A stretch of 64,000 nt of DNA, from contig NW_026252092.1 of NCBI RefSeq assembly GCF_025399195.1, positions 310,001-374,000 on the forward strand. Reading direction: 5' to 3'. Of this stretch, positions 10,183 through 21,500 are shown piece by piece (position 1 is the stretch's first letter; each line of letters starts with the position of its first letter). The position numbers were made by a program, and so were the translations under genes. The notes below the pieces were generated by a model. It searched no databases and was not told where the DNA came from. It saw only the letters and a list, made by a program, of their open reading frames with translations. The stretch comes from Umbelopsis ramanniana AG (Eukaryota; Mucoromycota; Umbelopsidomycetes; Umbelopsidales; Umbelopsidaceae).

Positions 10183-12947
10183 TCAATCCGTAACCACAAA
10201 ACTACTGGACCATCCATACATTCCTCTGTCAACTCCACCAGATGCGCCATACACTTTAATTGGAATGGTACAGTCAAAGCTACTGATGTCCACTTCCTGA
10301 ACAGCTTGATAGTGCTTGTGTCGCTCATCCACATTGATTGGTAAGTATGATGGAGGAACTGCCTTAGGAGCACCCGTTCTTGCACTCTGTTGCACACCGG
10401 TAAGAAATTCAAAGCGTAAAAAGTAGTTCAGCTTCACTACAAGCAGAAAATACAGTGCGCCCGCGTTAGCAACCATAGTGCAAGTGTTGATTTGACAAAA
10501 GGTAACATCTTACCTCCTGTGGTATGGAAATCAGGGGTGGCCATCAAAGGTATAGGTAGCGAAAACGCTACTCGCTGAGAGTTCAAGCAAAATTCATGAT
10601 GTTCAGAGTGGATTTTTCTTGTGAGTTTCTTGTTTTGTTGTGGAGATTTGAGAGCTATGGATTGTTCGATTTCTTCGTAGCTCTCGAGAGTGATATTAAT
10701 GTGGTATGTTGGTATATCGCAGTTGTGAAAATTTAACATTCCCATGATGGGTTCTCCTAATCTATGTGTTATCTTCATCAGGTGAAGATAAGCGACTCTA
10801 ACATTACTTTTGCATATATCATACATGGCTGCTTTACGTGTTAGCAATGTGTTTGATAATCCCGTCACTCTCCACCCACTAAGCAAAGCATCCTAATACT
10901 GACCTTTGTGTCCCGTTCTGACTACATCTGAAACGATTTGCGCGCAGTTCTTCTCTGCAGTATATTCCATGAACCCCTCTTTCGTAATATATGTGCCTCG
11001 CCGATTCTCTTCATTATCATCCTGACCGTTTTCATCGTACACATCACTCTCTCGCCTAGTAATTTCAGCATGGGGTAGAGGTGGACTACTGGATTTGGCT
11101 GTACTTGATTCTGACTCGGGCGATTTGACCGCCTTGACTGGTGCCGACGATTTCACCAACTCGTCTACATAAGCAAAAAAGTCCTTCCGAGAGGCATCAT
11201 CTTCTAAGAGTTTGTTTCAGTACGCCTAATTTCCGCACTCATTATCTCATCTTTCATAACACAATACCTGGATTCGGACAGTGATTTTTGGTTTGTGTGG
11301 TAGATGCCTTGGGTGTATCGGAGTCCTGTGCCTCGATTTTGGCTTCGTCTTTGTATAGAACTACGGGATTCATAAGGTCGTATATAGGCCGAGATCCATC
11401 GGCGCTGACATGGTTCAAAACACGGAATGGCATTTGCACTACATGGCCACGTCCCATGCTAGTGTTGCTTGTAGCTCCACCATTACCTGAGCTTCGCTGT
11501 GTGCCAATAATTAAATGATAATTGAACCGGATGCATCTTCCTTTGTGTGATGGAGGAATATCTTTCGGCAATGTAATTTTGTACAAATCTAAGCGTTTTG
11601 AACGGAGCTTGTTAATCATAGGCTTACAAGGGGTTGAGATTCAACTTTTGTCAACTAACATGATTTGCTTTCTCCTGGAAGAATATCGAGATCGACAAAC
11701 AAAATAGAGGGAGGGGTGGAAAAGACCGGTATACTGTTGCCATCTACATAAATTTACGTTAATTTGTCGTTGCCTGTGAGTTTGGTTGACCAAGTGATAA
11801 ACCCTACCAATCTTATTTGGTTGACGGATTCCACTGGGCCGGCCCAGCATTCCTCCGCCGCCACCAATACCACCACCTGGTCGATACATTGTCCGGTTCT
11901 TCAACTGGGCAAATTCGCTAGCATTTACCATGGCTGGGTCCACGACAAAATGTCCAACAACTTGAGCAAACCCCCATAACAGATGCTCTGACTTTGTTAG
12001 TAAAGAAGGCGTGGAAGTTGATTTCATCATAAAGTTGAGTCGTGGCGTGCCGTACATGTGAGAGTGAGGATGGTTTGAAAACGACGCAGTTGAATCGATG
12101 CTGCTACGACGGCTGTCGTGTTCACGTGGTATGTACGTGCTTTGTGTATCTATTGATGACCTGGGTGTGTCGGTGTCTATAGATCCAAGTTCTATGGATA
12201 TAGCCTGTGATGGCTCTGATGCTTCATCCTCTTCTTGTAACTGCAAATCTTCCGATGCTGTATTGGCTGATATCCTACCATCAGTTAAATGCTGAGTAGC
12301 ACGTGAAATTATCATACTGCTCACCTTTCTTTTCATAACTATCCTCTTGCAGTGTTTTATCAATATAATTATTATCCGGCTCTTCATCTTGTTTATCGTT
12401 AATTGAAAAGCCGGTGAAATATGCAAAAGTCGAGGTGGCCAAATCCGTAAATGAGGCAGTCTTCCGATTCACAGTAGCATCCTTATTATCGTAAACCGAC
12501 AGACTATTGGTGCTGCTCTCTGTTCTTCGATGCGATGTACCATTCCTAGGCGGTAAGCTAGAGTCTTTCGAGTTCAAAGTGTCAGAGGACAAGGTCATGC
12601 TTTGGGATCTTGAGTGTTGACCGCTAATCTGTCTGCTATGCCTGACCAGAGGCGAGGATGAGTGTGACGGGTTAGTCGGTGATTGCATCCGAGATATATG
12701 AGTAGCATTAGGACGGACAGAGCTTCGTCTTCGGTTTGAATTCGTGGAAGAGCTATTTGTTGGTGGCGTTGAGTGCGTCGGCAACGGGTTCGTAAATGTG
12801 ATGGTACATGTCACCGATTCTCCTGCATAGTACACTCTCCCTTGCGAGAATTTGGTAGACACTAGAGAGCAGAGGGAAAAAGCTTCCTTTTTCAGTAACA
12901 CATATCATTCTGTCATATAGTTCCATCATCGTACCTATCACACTCAT
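10183..12947 (-). CDS. RGP1: RGP1, subunit of the Ric1-Rgp1 Rab6/Ypt6 exchange factor
   Basis: With Ric1, RGP1 forms the Golgi guanine-nucleotide exchange factor for Ypt6/Rab6 and supports endosome-to-Golgi recycling. Exons: 12947-12935 (13 nt), 12861-12325, 12266-11808, 11743-11660, 11588-11268, 11203-10904, 10831-10514, 10436-10183 (761 aa). Joins restore STKFSQGRVYYAGESVTC, a PVFSTPPSILFVDLD...PGESKSY block, FNYHLIIGTQR, MPFRVLNHVSADGSRPIYDL, NPVVLYKDEAKIE, RLGEPIMG, EHHEFCLN and FDCTIPIKVYGASGG, all typical of the family. The N-terminal arrestin-like part is split by a long Ser-rich low-complexity insert. Its end is convergent with the WRKY-GCM1 gene, 249 bp away. Confidence 0.93.
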
Positions 12948-13394
12948 CTCCAAAGCAGGTAACGTCAAGCGTCCGAGCGAGCTGAGGCACAAAATCAGAG
13001 ACATTTGAGACACCGCCCAAGGATGTGACCATCATACCCCTTCAGTTCACGAACGTGCCATGGATACCAACATAGCTTGTAGTACTACAAAGGGAGTGTT
13101 GATGAATTTTATGTATAGATCCATATTTATTTTTTTTAAAAAAACAACAAGGTAGTTTGTATTTTGGCTCTAGAAAATTCTATGGGGACATCAATAGCGC
13201 GCCATTTTTGCATATCAATGACCAACACAAATACATACCATATAAAAACATAAAGGGCGGTGACGAACATCTTTGTCGTAAGACTATGACCAAATTCATT
13301 TTTATACGTAAATCAAATCCATATAAGCGCGGAGTAAAGACAGAGGTTCACCTGGTCAACTCACTAATATTTATTTACACAGAAAGATATAGTG
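12948..13394. other. spacer between SPF27 and RGP1
   Basis: About 450 bp with the RGP1 promoter and the 3' flank of SPF27. An AT-rich tract (about 13125-13150) is followed by plus-strand open frames without motif support. Nothing else is seen. Confidence 0.5.
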
Positions 13395-14170
13395 TCACTG
13401 ATTACTGGATATCCTGTTTTCATATCTCTTCAGTTCCTCCAATTCGTTTTCGAGAGAAGCACAAGCAACCTCGACTTGGAGCGTTTGACTTATTAGATCA
13501 GACCATTTTGATTCAAGATCGCGCAAAGAGCTGCCTCCTTCCGTCTGCTCAAATTTGCGCTGCTTGTTTAGGTCCAGTATTTGCTTCTTTTTGTCCTCCA
13601 CATCGCTCTTCAATTGCTTAAGATATGCTTCCAGCTGGAAATTATGAACTTTCCAGGCATTTGCTCCGTACTTTTGTAATAACTCTAAGTTGAATAATCT
13701 GGTTTCTGTCGTGTTAGTATCTGATACGAATATATTCTTGAACGAGCGCCTTAGTCTACATACCTTAATGTTTGTGCCTCCAACTGTGCCTTTGAGTTGT
13801 CTATCGCGGATTCCCATGCATCCACGCTCTTTTTATCCTTTGCCGCAGGTGGTGCAACATCGTATCGAGAAAGGTCAAGAGTCGGCATCGACAGCTGTTT
13901 GTTGGTTCTTGCCCATTCTGAGGACAATATTTCGTCATCAGCAAACAATTTGATATCTTTAGGGAAATGAACCCGATCCTTTTTAGAGATCTTGCGCATT
14001 TCCTGCTCAATCAACAAATTGACTTTGTCCTTCATTCCAGCAATTTCAAGCTCGCGATCGACATCTAAACATGCTGGTAAGTGAGCTGTAAACGGACATT
14101 AGAAAATATATGCGTTAATCTTACAAGGGAGAGAGTCCAGATCTATGTTTTTCGCATTGTTGTCTGCCAT
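13395..14170 (-). CDS. SPF27: pre-mRNA-splicing factor SPF27 (BCAS2/Cwf7)
   Basis: Core subunit of the Prp19 (NineTeen) complex, needed for spliceosome activation. Exons: 14170-14125, 14085-13764, 13698-13395 (223 aa). The frame gives an N-terminal LDSLP, a central WARTNKQL, the family block RLFNLELLQKYGANAWKVHN, and a C-terminal coiled coil containing DLNKQRKF and LRDLESKW. Length matches the human protein (225 aa). The first intron is only 39 nt, yet has clean GTAAG/TTTACAG ends and a TTAAC-like branch site. The start codon lies 102 bp from the retroelement LTR on the other side of its promoter. Confidence 0.92.
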
Positions 14171-14271
14171 GGTCTTTCTATAGATTATCCCTCGGCCTAC
14201 TTGCTAGTTTCAATCGAGAAGCTTTTTTCGGAGTGAAAAGATCACGTGAAAACATCACATGACTTTTCTCC

Positions 14272-14384
14272 TGTTGAGCTCACACATAAAAACCATAGAA
14301 TAAAAGTGTTTCGATACATTTGCATAAACAGGTATTCTTTTCTCTTCAAGTCTCAAACTACCAGGTCACTCACGTGACTTTGCA
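14272..14384 (+). repeat. left LTR-like direct repeat
   Basis: Begins TG and ends CA. Bases 14304-14384 match 17473-17551 at roughly 90 percent by eye, with one or two single-base indels. It carries a CACGTG box at 14371-14376, which is changed to TACGTG in the right copy. The part upstream of 14304 is only loosely similar to the other copy, so the outer boundary is uncertain. Confidence 0.65.
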
Positions 14385-14399
14385 TGGTGAAGCTACCGG
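14385..14399 (+). other. possible retroelement primer-binding site
   Basis: TGGTGAAGCTACCGG directly follows the CA end of the left LTR. A TGG start, complementary to the CCA end of a tRNA, is the usual form of such a site. The tRNA was not identified. Confidence 0.4.
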
Positions 14400-14483
14400 G
14401 AATAATTGACTCGAGGACGGATACGGTCATATTCCATGGTGAAAAGTACGAAAATTCCCACTGGCCAAACGTGATATACATTT

Positions 14484-14968
14484 ATGGTTTCCTCAGCCCA
14501 GGTGCCAGAACAAGTTATAGAACCAGAGGTCAAGGCGGTGTTGAAGGAATTCCCAGAGGTCATAGCAGTCAATCCGAAGAAACCAAAAATTACTCACCTC
14601 ATAGAGTTCAGAGTGGAGGTAACGAGTGCCAAACCCGTATTGGTGCCACCTAGAAAAATACACCAAGTCAAGCAAGTGCAGTTGACGCAGAAGTGGAGGA
14701 GACGCGTCGAAATGGCATAGTCAGTCCAGTCCAATTTCCAGAGTGGGGGTTTCCATCCAAAGTGGTGCTGAAGTCTGATGGCAGCAATCGCCTCGTTACA
14801 GACTTTCGCAGGCTCAACGATGTTACTACGAAGGTTCAATTCAACCCAGTCAGCATGCATGACGCGTTGCAATCTTTGGGTCAAGCCAAATCTTTTCCAC
14901 AGTGGGGACAGACAATGTCCTTTGCCGTAGATCCTACAACCGTAACATGGGTCAATGGAAAAACCTAA
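14484..14968 (+). pseudogene. truncated Ty3/gypsy reverse transcriptase
   Basis: Two overlapping frames (14484-14720 and 14693-14968) together show the entry to a gypsy-type RT: a leader block ending VLVPPRKI, then NGIVSPVQFPEWGFPSKVV, RLVTDFRRLNDVT and SMHDALQSLGQAKSF. A frameshift lies near 14700. Homology stops before the catalytic YxDD motif and the sequence passes almost directly into integrase, so the rest of RT and all of RNase H are deleted. Confidence 0.8.
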
Positions 14969-15750
14969 AAGTTGTGCCAAAATCGTTGGTACAACAAGTG
15001 CTAGTAACAGCACACGGCTCACCACTCTCAGGCCATTTTGCCCAAACCAAAACTAACAAAAGGCTGCATGCGCAATTTTGGTGGCAAACGCTAGTCCAGG
15101 ACTGCAAGCAGCACATCAAGACCTGTTTCATTTGCCAGAGACAAAGGACAAGCCGGAACCTAAGGACATACCAAAGGACACTTCTGGCCGATTTCCGATG
15201 GAAAGGGTCGCAATGGACTTCTTTGGACCCATACTACCCACAACTAACGGCAACTGTTATATACTGGTTGTTCAGGATACGTACACAAAATATGTGGAAT
15301 TGTACCCTCTAGCTAAAACAGACGCGCCAACAGTCGCTGAATGCCTGTTGAACAACTTTGTTACTAGGCATGGGGTCCCAAAAGAGATCCTCTCGGACAA
15401 CGGTCCACCCTTCTCCAGTGCGTGGTTGCAAACACTCTTGTCTCAGCTAGGTTCACAAAACATATTTTCTCCTGCATACCATGCGTCCTCCAATGGGCAA
15501 GTTGAAAGAATGATGCGGACACTGAGAACCATGATTGCAAGTTATTGTCAAGACGGACAAGCATGGGATAGATGAATACGTCACCTTCGCTGGGCCTACA
15601 ATAGCGCTGTCCACGAAACCACAAAGGAGACTCCACACTTCCTCTTTTTCGGACGAGACCCATACTACCCGCAGACCTGGGCAGGAGAAGAAGAGCAATC
15701 CACATCGGATCAAAAGAATCATCTGATCCAACAAATGAAGGCAGCAGCTT
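14965..15750 (+). pseudogene. Ty3/gypsy integrase, catalytic core largely open
   Basis: The zinc-binding region (14965-15150) has H...H...C..C in AHGSPLSGH and CKQHIKTCFICQR. After a frameshift the core frame 15078-15575 keeps the D-D-E residues in VAMDFFGP, LSDNGPP and GQVERMMRT, and YILVVQDTYTKYVELYPL. A stop at 15573-15575 interrupts it; remnants such as LRWAYNSAVHETTKETP continue to about 15750. The enzyme joins element DNA to the host genome. With frameshifts at both ends this copy is almost certainly inactive. Confidence 0.85.
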
Positions 15751-16014
15751 AAAAGGTGATGGAGCATAGACCTAACAGTACACCTCCAGCCCAGTTTCCA
15801 AGTAGGCGACGCTGTTCTACTCAAGGCACCGTTGGCACACACCGCGTTGTCCGCGGTGTCAAAAAAATTTCGACCACGCTGGTCCCAACCCTTCAGGGTT
15901 ACTGAAGCCCTATCCTCCAGTAGGTTCAACATAGCCAATAGCGATTTGGCCCTAAAGAATGTGCATTCGGACCACTTGAAGCACTTCTTCGATCGCACCC
16001 GTTGACCCATTCTC

Positions 16015-16399
16015 GGTTGGGGGGTTGGGGGGTTGTGTGGATGTGATAGGCATTGTAATTTTCTCACCAAAACCCTTTTTGCATTTGGGGTGCGCTATAC
16101 TATAAGCGAGACTATTCGAGCATTGTGGAAAACGTCAAAAGTCAAACCCAAACACAACAAATTTAAGTATATAATCTTTACAACAGATTATATACCAATA
16201 CTGATTTTGCTGACGTCGTCAGCGGGTGTAGCATAAAGACGTGCCCTAGAAGTGAAATAAACTCGCGGGAGATCTTTTCTTAGTTTTGGCTATCTGTAAG
16301 AGCAATTCTAATAAAAAGATATTTTCTGATACATTGTTGATATCAAAGAATATTGTACCCATTTCTCTTTCTATTATCAAACTAAATTTTACTACGACA
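16015..16399 (+). repeat. polypurine-like tract plus LTR-like block
   Basis: A G/T-rich tract (16015-16033) is followed by TGTGTGGATGTGATAGGC and ends at ACTACGACA (16399), immediately before TTTGGTGCC. A G-rich tract then TG...CA is the arrangement expected at a 3' polypurine tract and LTR. Its position between integrase and gag fits an LTR shared by two tandem or nested elements. No second copy is in the window, so this rests on architecture only. Confidence 0.4.
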
Positions 16400-16517
16400 T
16401 TTGGTGCCTTCTACCAGAAAGTGCACACTCGTTCGGATAAGACCCCAAAAATATCAAAGCCTATCAGACTCAAGAAAATCCTGGTTTTATATCGGCGATT
16501 TCACACTTTCTGTAACC

Positions 16518-16995
16518 ATGAAATCATTACCAATACCCAAATACTTTCGTAAGGAGGATCCAGAATACTGGCTGAGGATGTTCGAATCTACTGCCAAGGT
16601 GCAAGACTGGACAACAGACATGGACAAGCTAATGGTCCTGCCAACGTTCTTCAAATCAGAGGTGAGAGCCTGGTTTTATGACGAAAAGTTCACTGAGTTC
16701 GACCAGTTTTCCTCTGCCTTCGTGGAACGATTCAGGCCAAAAATGAGCAAGTACGTTCCACTGAAGAAATTACTTTCGATCAAGAAGAAGTCGAACGAAG
16801 CGGCTCGCGATTACAACAACCATTTCCGTCAATAGAAAGTCCAACATGACAAGAGTGTCGAAAAGGACACAGGAGTAGCGTCCCTATCTGAGGCTAATAT
16901 GCTGCACCAATTCATTAACGGACTTAATCCAAAACTCTTGCGTCAAGCGGTACGCTCAGAAAGAGTGACGAATCTAAATGCCGCGATGGGGATAG
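16518..16995 (+). pseudogene. Ty3/gypsy gag-like fragment
   Basis: Frame 16518-16835 shows a retrotransposon gag/capsid-like region: FRKEDPEYWLRMFE, LPTFFKSEVRAWF, FDQFSSAFVERFRP, then AARDYNNHFRQ and a stop. The same domain continues past the stop with MLHQFINGLNPKLLRQAV (about 16899-16952). No zinc knuckle or protease follows. The arrangement shows a broken gag belonging to an element distinct from the RT/integrase part on its left. Confidence 0.75.
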
Positions 16996-17039
16996 CGATT
17001 GTGTGGAATGCCAGCTGTTCGCTGATGCTCCGAAGAAAG

Positions 17040-17449
17040 AGAAGATGTTTCACAACTTTCTGGTCGCAAAGATCTTTGAAAGGTTCGCTTTGGACTACGT
17101 TGGCCCTCTGCCAACATCAATTCGCGGCAATCAACACATATTTGGTCGCCCCTGAATACTTCACCAAATGGCTTATCGTCAAAGCCGTGGAGAAGGCTGA
17201 TCAGGAAATCACTGCACGTTTCCAGAGCGCGAGATGTCTCAAGCTCTGGAAGTCCAAACCGCGGCCCCAAAGAGCAAATTAGAAGTCGGGGATAAGGTGC
17301 CAAGGATGCTCCATAGGGATGCAGGCAAGTTGGCACCCAAGTTTAATACCTCTCCGCACCTGGTGTTAGCATGTCTTGGCAATGGCAGCTATAAGCTGGC
17401 CACCGAAGAAGAACTAGTGTTAAAGCGCGCAGTGAACGGCAATCACTAG
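17040..17449 (+). pseudogene. second integrase fragment and C-terminal domain remnant
   Basis: Broken frames carry FALDYVGPLPTSIRGN (start of an integrase core), a frame-shifted YFTKWLIVKAVEKA, then a C-terminal piece SKLEVGDKVPRML...KFNTSPHLVLACLGNGSYKL, typical of the integrase C-terminal chromo/SH3-like region. Most of the catalytic core is missing. It ends seven bases before the right LTR. Confidence 0.7.
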
Positions 17450-17455
17450 CAAAAG

Positions 17456-17551
17456 TGGGTCGAGAAACCTATAAGTGTTTCGATACATTTGAATAAACAG
17501 TATTTTTTTCTCTTTAAGTCTCAAACTGCGGGTCACTTACGTGACTTTACA
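17456..17551 (+). repeat. right LTR-like direct repeat
   Basis: Begins TGGG and ends CA. From 17473 it matches the left repeat at about 90 percent. It has the same orientation as the left copy, as LTRs should. Confidence 0.65.
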
Positions 17552-18559
17552 TCCCCATCAGAGGAACTTATGGTGAAAGGGGGCGAATATATCAGCGCTT
17601 ACAAAATGTTACGCGAAAATAGCGAACAACAACAATGCTTGATTTATGTATTTTAGAGAGGATGTAGAACCATAATTGAGATGAACACAAGGATTTTGTT
17701 CTCTAAAGAGCTCAACTCCAAATTACATTAATGTATTTTTTGGAAGGAAGGTGGAAATTCAAAGCTATAGACTGCATAGAATTTGTCTGAAGCAGCATTT
17801 TATTCTCCTTTGGTAGTGCGGCTCGATATAACATTAAGTCCCAATTATTTTACTTTCAACATTCTATATTTTCAAGAACGTCATTCAGCTGCTATAGTGT
17901 AAATTTTAATCGATTTCATCGAAATGTTTTGAAACTTAATTTCATAAAGCGAAGCAAAAGAACATGCGCGAAGATGTTCGCGTCTTATTGATGGTATGCG
18001 GGTTCGTTGATTCGCCCTACATATTTATCTAATTGATATTTTCGATGATAAGATTAACAGAAATTTAGTAAAGCCTTTAGTTTTTCACTTGCATTGAAGT
18101 CTGTAATATACAATATTAACGAAAATTGGTCTTAGTTTCACTCAAGTATTGAAGACACAAACATGCTTTCGAAAAAGACAGATAAAAGTTAAGCTCAAAA
18201 GATACATAGATTTATGCTCAAACAGCAAGCAGTGTGAGATTACTTTTCGAACGTTTGATGGAAAGAAGAGAAATGTGCTATTTAACGATAAGGTAAATGA
18301 AGCCAGTCATAAGGCAATCAGTGATCAGTTTTTTTTCATGAAGCTTAAAGAGATACTTTGCAAATTTTTTCTGTCCACGTAAAAGTATTGTGGTTTAAAG
18401 TACAAGTCTCCTGGTTGCCATATTTCGTACGCTCGTCAACGTATATCGGCCGTGAACGCGTTAATTCACAAAATTTCGATGGCAGCAGAGCGCGTTGGAA
18501 AATCCAAAAAAAAAGGCAGTGACTGCGCGTTCGAACATGGTTTTCGATCACGATCTGTC
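17552..18559. other. AT-rich spacer upstream of RAD5
   Basis: About 1 kb, strongly AT-rich, between the retroelement and the RAD5 start. It should contain the RAD5 promoter. The only open frame of size (18149-18382) lacks an ATG start and any motif. No further element fragments are recognised. Confidence 0.5.
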
Positions 18560-21500
18560 ATGACCACTTCACCGGAACCCAAGAAACGGCGGTTTTTTCT
18601 AGAGGCTCCAGAATCTGCAGACAGCTCCAATGGTTTAGAAAGCCTTAGTGCACCTCCCGCCTGGGAGGCACTACGGCCATTGGTGCTTCCAGAAACCGAT
18701 GACCAGACTTTGGCGCACCTTTATCAGCAATCTAACGGCAATCTTGAAGCAGCTGCCAATCTTTTCTGGGAAAGTCAAGTTACAGAACCTGAAGTCAAAA
18801 CGAATGTAATTGATGTGAAGGATAACTCGTCGCTAAGCAATAGTGAAGAAGCAGCTACTTCAAGGTCAGGATCTTATGTTGGAGATATCATGATAATTGG
18901 TAAGTATGCAGTCTTTACATATGGAAGCATTTAGATAGATCTGATTGACAATCAATGCAGGCTGGTCAAGTATCAAGGGAAAAAGTCCAATAGAAGAAGG
19001 TGATAATATAGCGCTAGATCGCGTACGGCCCAACATGGTCCCTACTAAAAAGGCACGGTTCACGGCAAAAAATTCAAAGGAAAATATAGTGGTACGCCTC
19101 ATCACAAGCAAAGGCGTTGAATTTGGTCGTTTACCTTCCGAAGTGTCTAAATGGGTCTCAAAATTACTCGATTTCGAGGTCTGTAACTTTTATGGCACCG
19201 TTATATCTTGCAACCCTGTACTTTCTACTGGCGACGATATCATAGTGCAGCTGAGCTGCTACTTTACCCCAAAGGCTTTCGCAGCTTTTGATGCTAGCAA
19301 TAAAGCACAGCTGTCTATGCTAGGAATTCACAGATCATCATCCAAGACGCCTATATTTGATAAAGGCGCCGAAACAGATTCAGAGCGATTAATGAAAGAG
19401 CGAAAACTGGCGATACTATCATTGCTCAAAGCATTGGGTCTTTCTTCAGTACGATCATCTCTCTCTAAAACCAACGAAATCCTTGGCGGCGAAGAAAAAG
19501 TCAGAGAGCTAATCAACCAGTCGGCAGCGCAAGATGATCAGCAACATAGTAATAGCACGAACGATGAAGAGGGAGAATCGTCCGAAGAGGAGGTCAAAGA
19601 AGTTTCAGACAATCGACTGGATGCATTGTACGAAAAGGCTCAGATGATGGATTCAAATTTGGACGAGATGGAGACTCCTGAAGGCATTGCGCTAAACTTG
19701 CGTTCTTATCAAAAACAGGTAATGAATTGGAAGCGCATTATTGTTTTTGATGGTCTGATGGGTTTTTTTGCTAAACCCATACATGTAGGCTTTGTCGTGG
19801 ATGATGCGAAAGGAGAATATGCACAACAGCTCGAACAACCACACTGGTTCCCTTCACCCTTTATGGGAGGAATATCGGTTTCCATCCGATCCATGGAACA
19901 CGGCCAGCATTATGCACGAAAAGTTTTATATAAATCCTTTCACTGGCGAGATGAGTTTACAGTTTAAAAGCGCTGAATCGGCATGCAGAGGTGGCATTCT
20001 TGCTGACGGTTTGTATTTTTGATTATGAAATGAAGCTGCAAATATGACTATTCTAATCCACTGATCATGTACTGTAGAAATGGGTCTTGGAAAAACAATT
20101 GAAATGTTAAGCATTGTTCACGCTAATCGACCCACAATATCAAAGGAGCCAACACTTGGTAAACGTTCCCCACCGAGAAACCCCTTCCAGTCATCAGAAA
20201 ACTCTTCCAAGCTGCCTTCACCTACCACATTAATCGTATGTCCTATGTCGCTTTTGGGCCAGTGGCGCGATGAATTTCTACGAGGATCAAAAGAAAACAC
20301 TTTGAAGGTGGAAGTATATTATGGCACATCACGAGACTCAAGCCTAGTGAGTCGACTGCAAAGTTGGAATGGTGCCGCTCCTGACGTTCTCATAACTACG
20401 TATGGAACTGTTTTATCTGAATGGCTTTCTGATAGCAACACAAAAGATTTGCAAAGCGGCCTTTATAGTGTAGATTTTTGGAGAATCATTTTAGACGAAG
20501 CACACCATATCAAGAACCGATTGAGTAAGACATCCAAGGCGTGTTCAGCGTTGAGTGCGATCCGACGTTGGGTTGTGACGGGCACACCTATTCAAAACAA
20601 ACTGGATGATCTGTACGCTCTCGTTCACTTTTTAAAGCACGAGCCTTGGTAAGTGTAATTGCGAACCAAAATTTACGAACAGATGTAAATTTATTATGTT
20701 AACGCTGATTTATGTTTCATAGGTCAAACTACAGTTTCTGGCGAGCCTTCATCACCATCCCTTTCCAGAACAAAGATTTGCGCGCTTACGATGTTGTGCA
20801 AACAGTTCTTGAACCCATTGTTCTTCGACGTACAAAGACCATGCGTGACGCTCAGGGGAATCTACTTGTAACTTTACCGAAAAAGCAGATCGATATTGAA
20901 TATCTGGATTTTACCCCGGAAGAGCAAGACATCTACAATTCTTTGTTCACGGACTCAAAAACCAAGTTTTCCTACTTTTGTGCAGCTGGCAAGGCTCTTA
21001 GTAATTACGCATCTATATTTCAACTTTTAATGCGGCTACGGCAAGTTTCGTGCCATCCATATCTCGTTGTCAAGGATGGTATAGACAAAGAAGTCCTTTC
21101 AGCGGTAAGGATCTATGTTGTGTGTGGTAAATTTAAACGTCAGCGCTAATGACTGCCTATATTTTAGAGCGGCTCCGTCTCGCTTGAAGAACTCTTAGAA
21201 AAGTTTCAAAACAGTACAAGTCTTGATGCTAAGCCAGGAGATTCTGCAAGCGACAACAATACATACGGTATAAACGTATTGCAACGTTTAAAATCACAGC
21301 AGACAGGAGAAGAAGAGGGTGATTCAGAGTGTGCTATCTGCTTTGAGAGTGCGGAAAGCGCTGTGCTTATGCCCTGCATGCATATGGCATGTAGGGCCTG
21401 TGTTCTAGATTACCTACAGGTATGCACTTTGTATGATTAAGGTGGCTTGCATGATGACTTGATCTAATACTATGTGCGCTCACTATAGAAAAGAGAAGAT

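Larger units (their letters stand above)
14272..17551 (+). mobile_element. degenerate Ty3/gypsy-type LTR retroelement mosaic
   Basis: About 3.3 kb bounded by two similar direct repeats. Parts run in the order LTR, primer-binding-like site, truncated reverse transcriptase, integrase, G-rich tract with LTR-like block, gag, integrase fragment, LTR. In Ty3/gypsy elements gag precedes RT, RNase H and integrase, so this order means at least two element copies are joined or nested. No YxDD motif, RNase H or protease was found. Several frameshifts and stops interrupt the frames, so it is not autonomous. Flanks TCTCC (14267-14271) and TCCCC (17552-17556) could be a diverged 5-bp target duplication. 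Confidence 0.8.

Noticed and set aside
10832-10903. A 36-nt intron alternative in RGP1 ending at GGAGAG
   Set aside because: The 72-nt intron has a CTAAC branch site before the acceptor, is in the same phase and gives the better family match, so the short form was not used.
18149-18382. 77-codon plus-strand frame before RAD5
   Set aside because: It begins at TTG, not ATG, has no motif or splice context and lies in AT-rich spacer.
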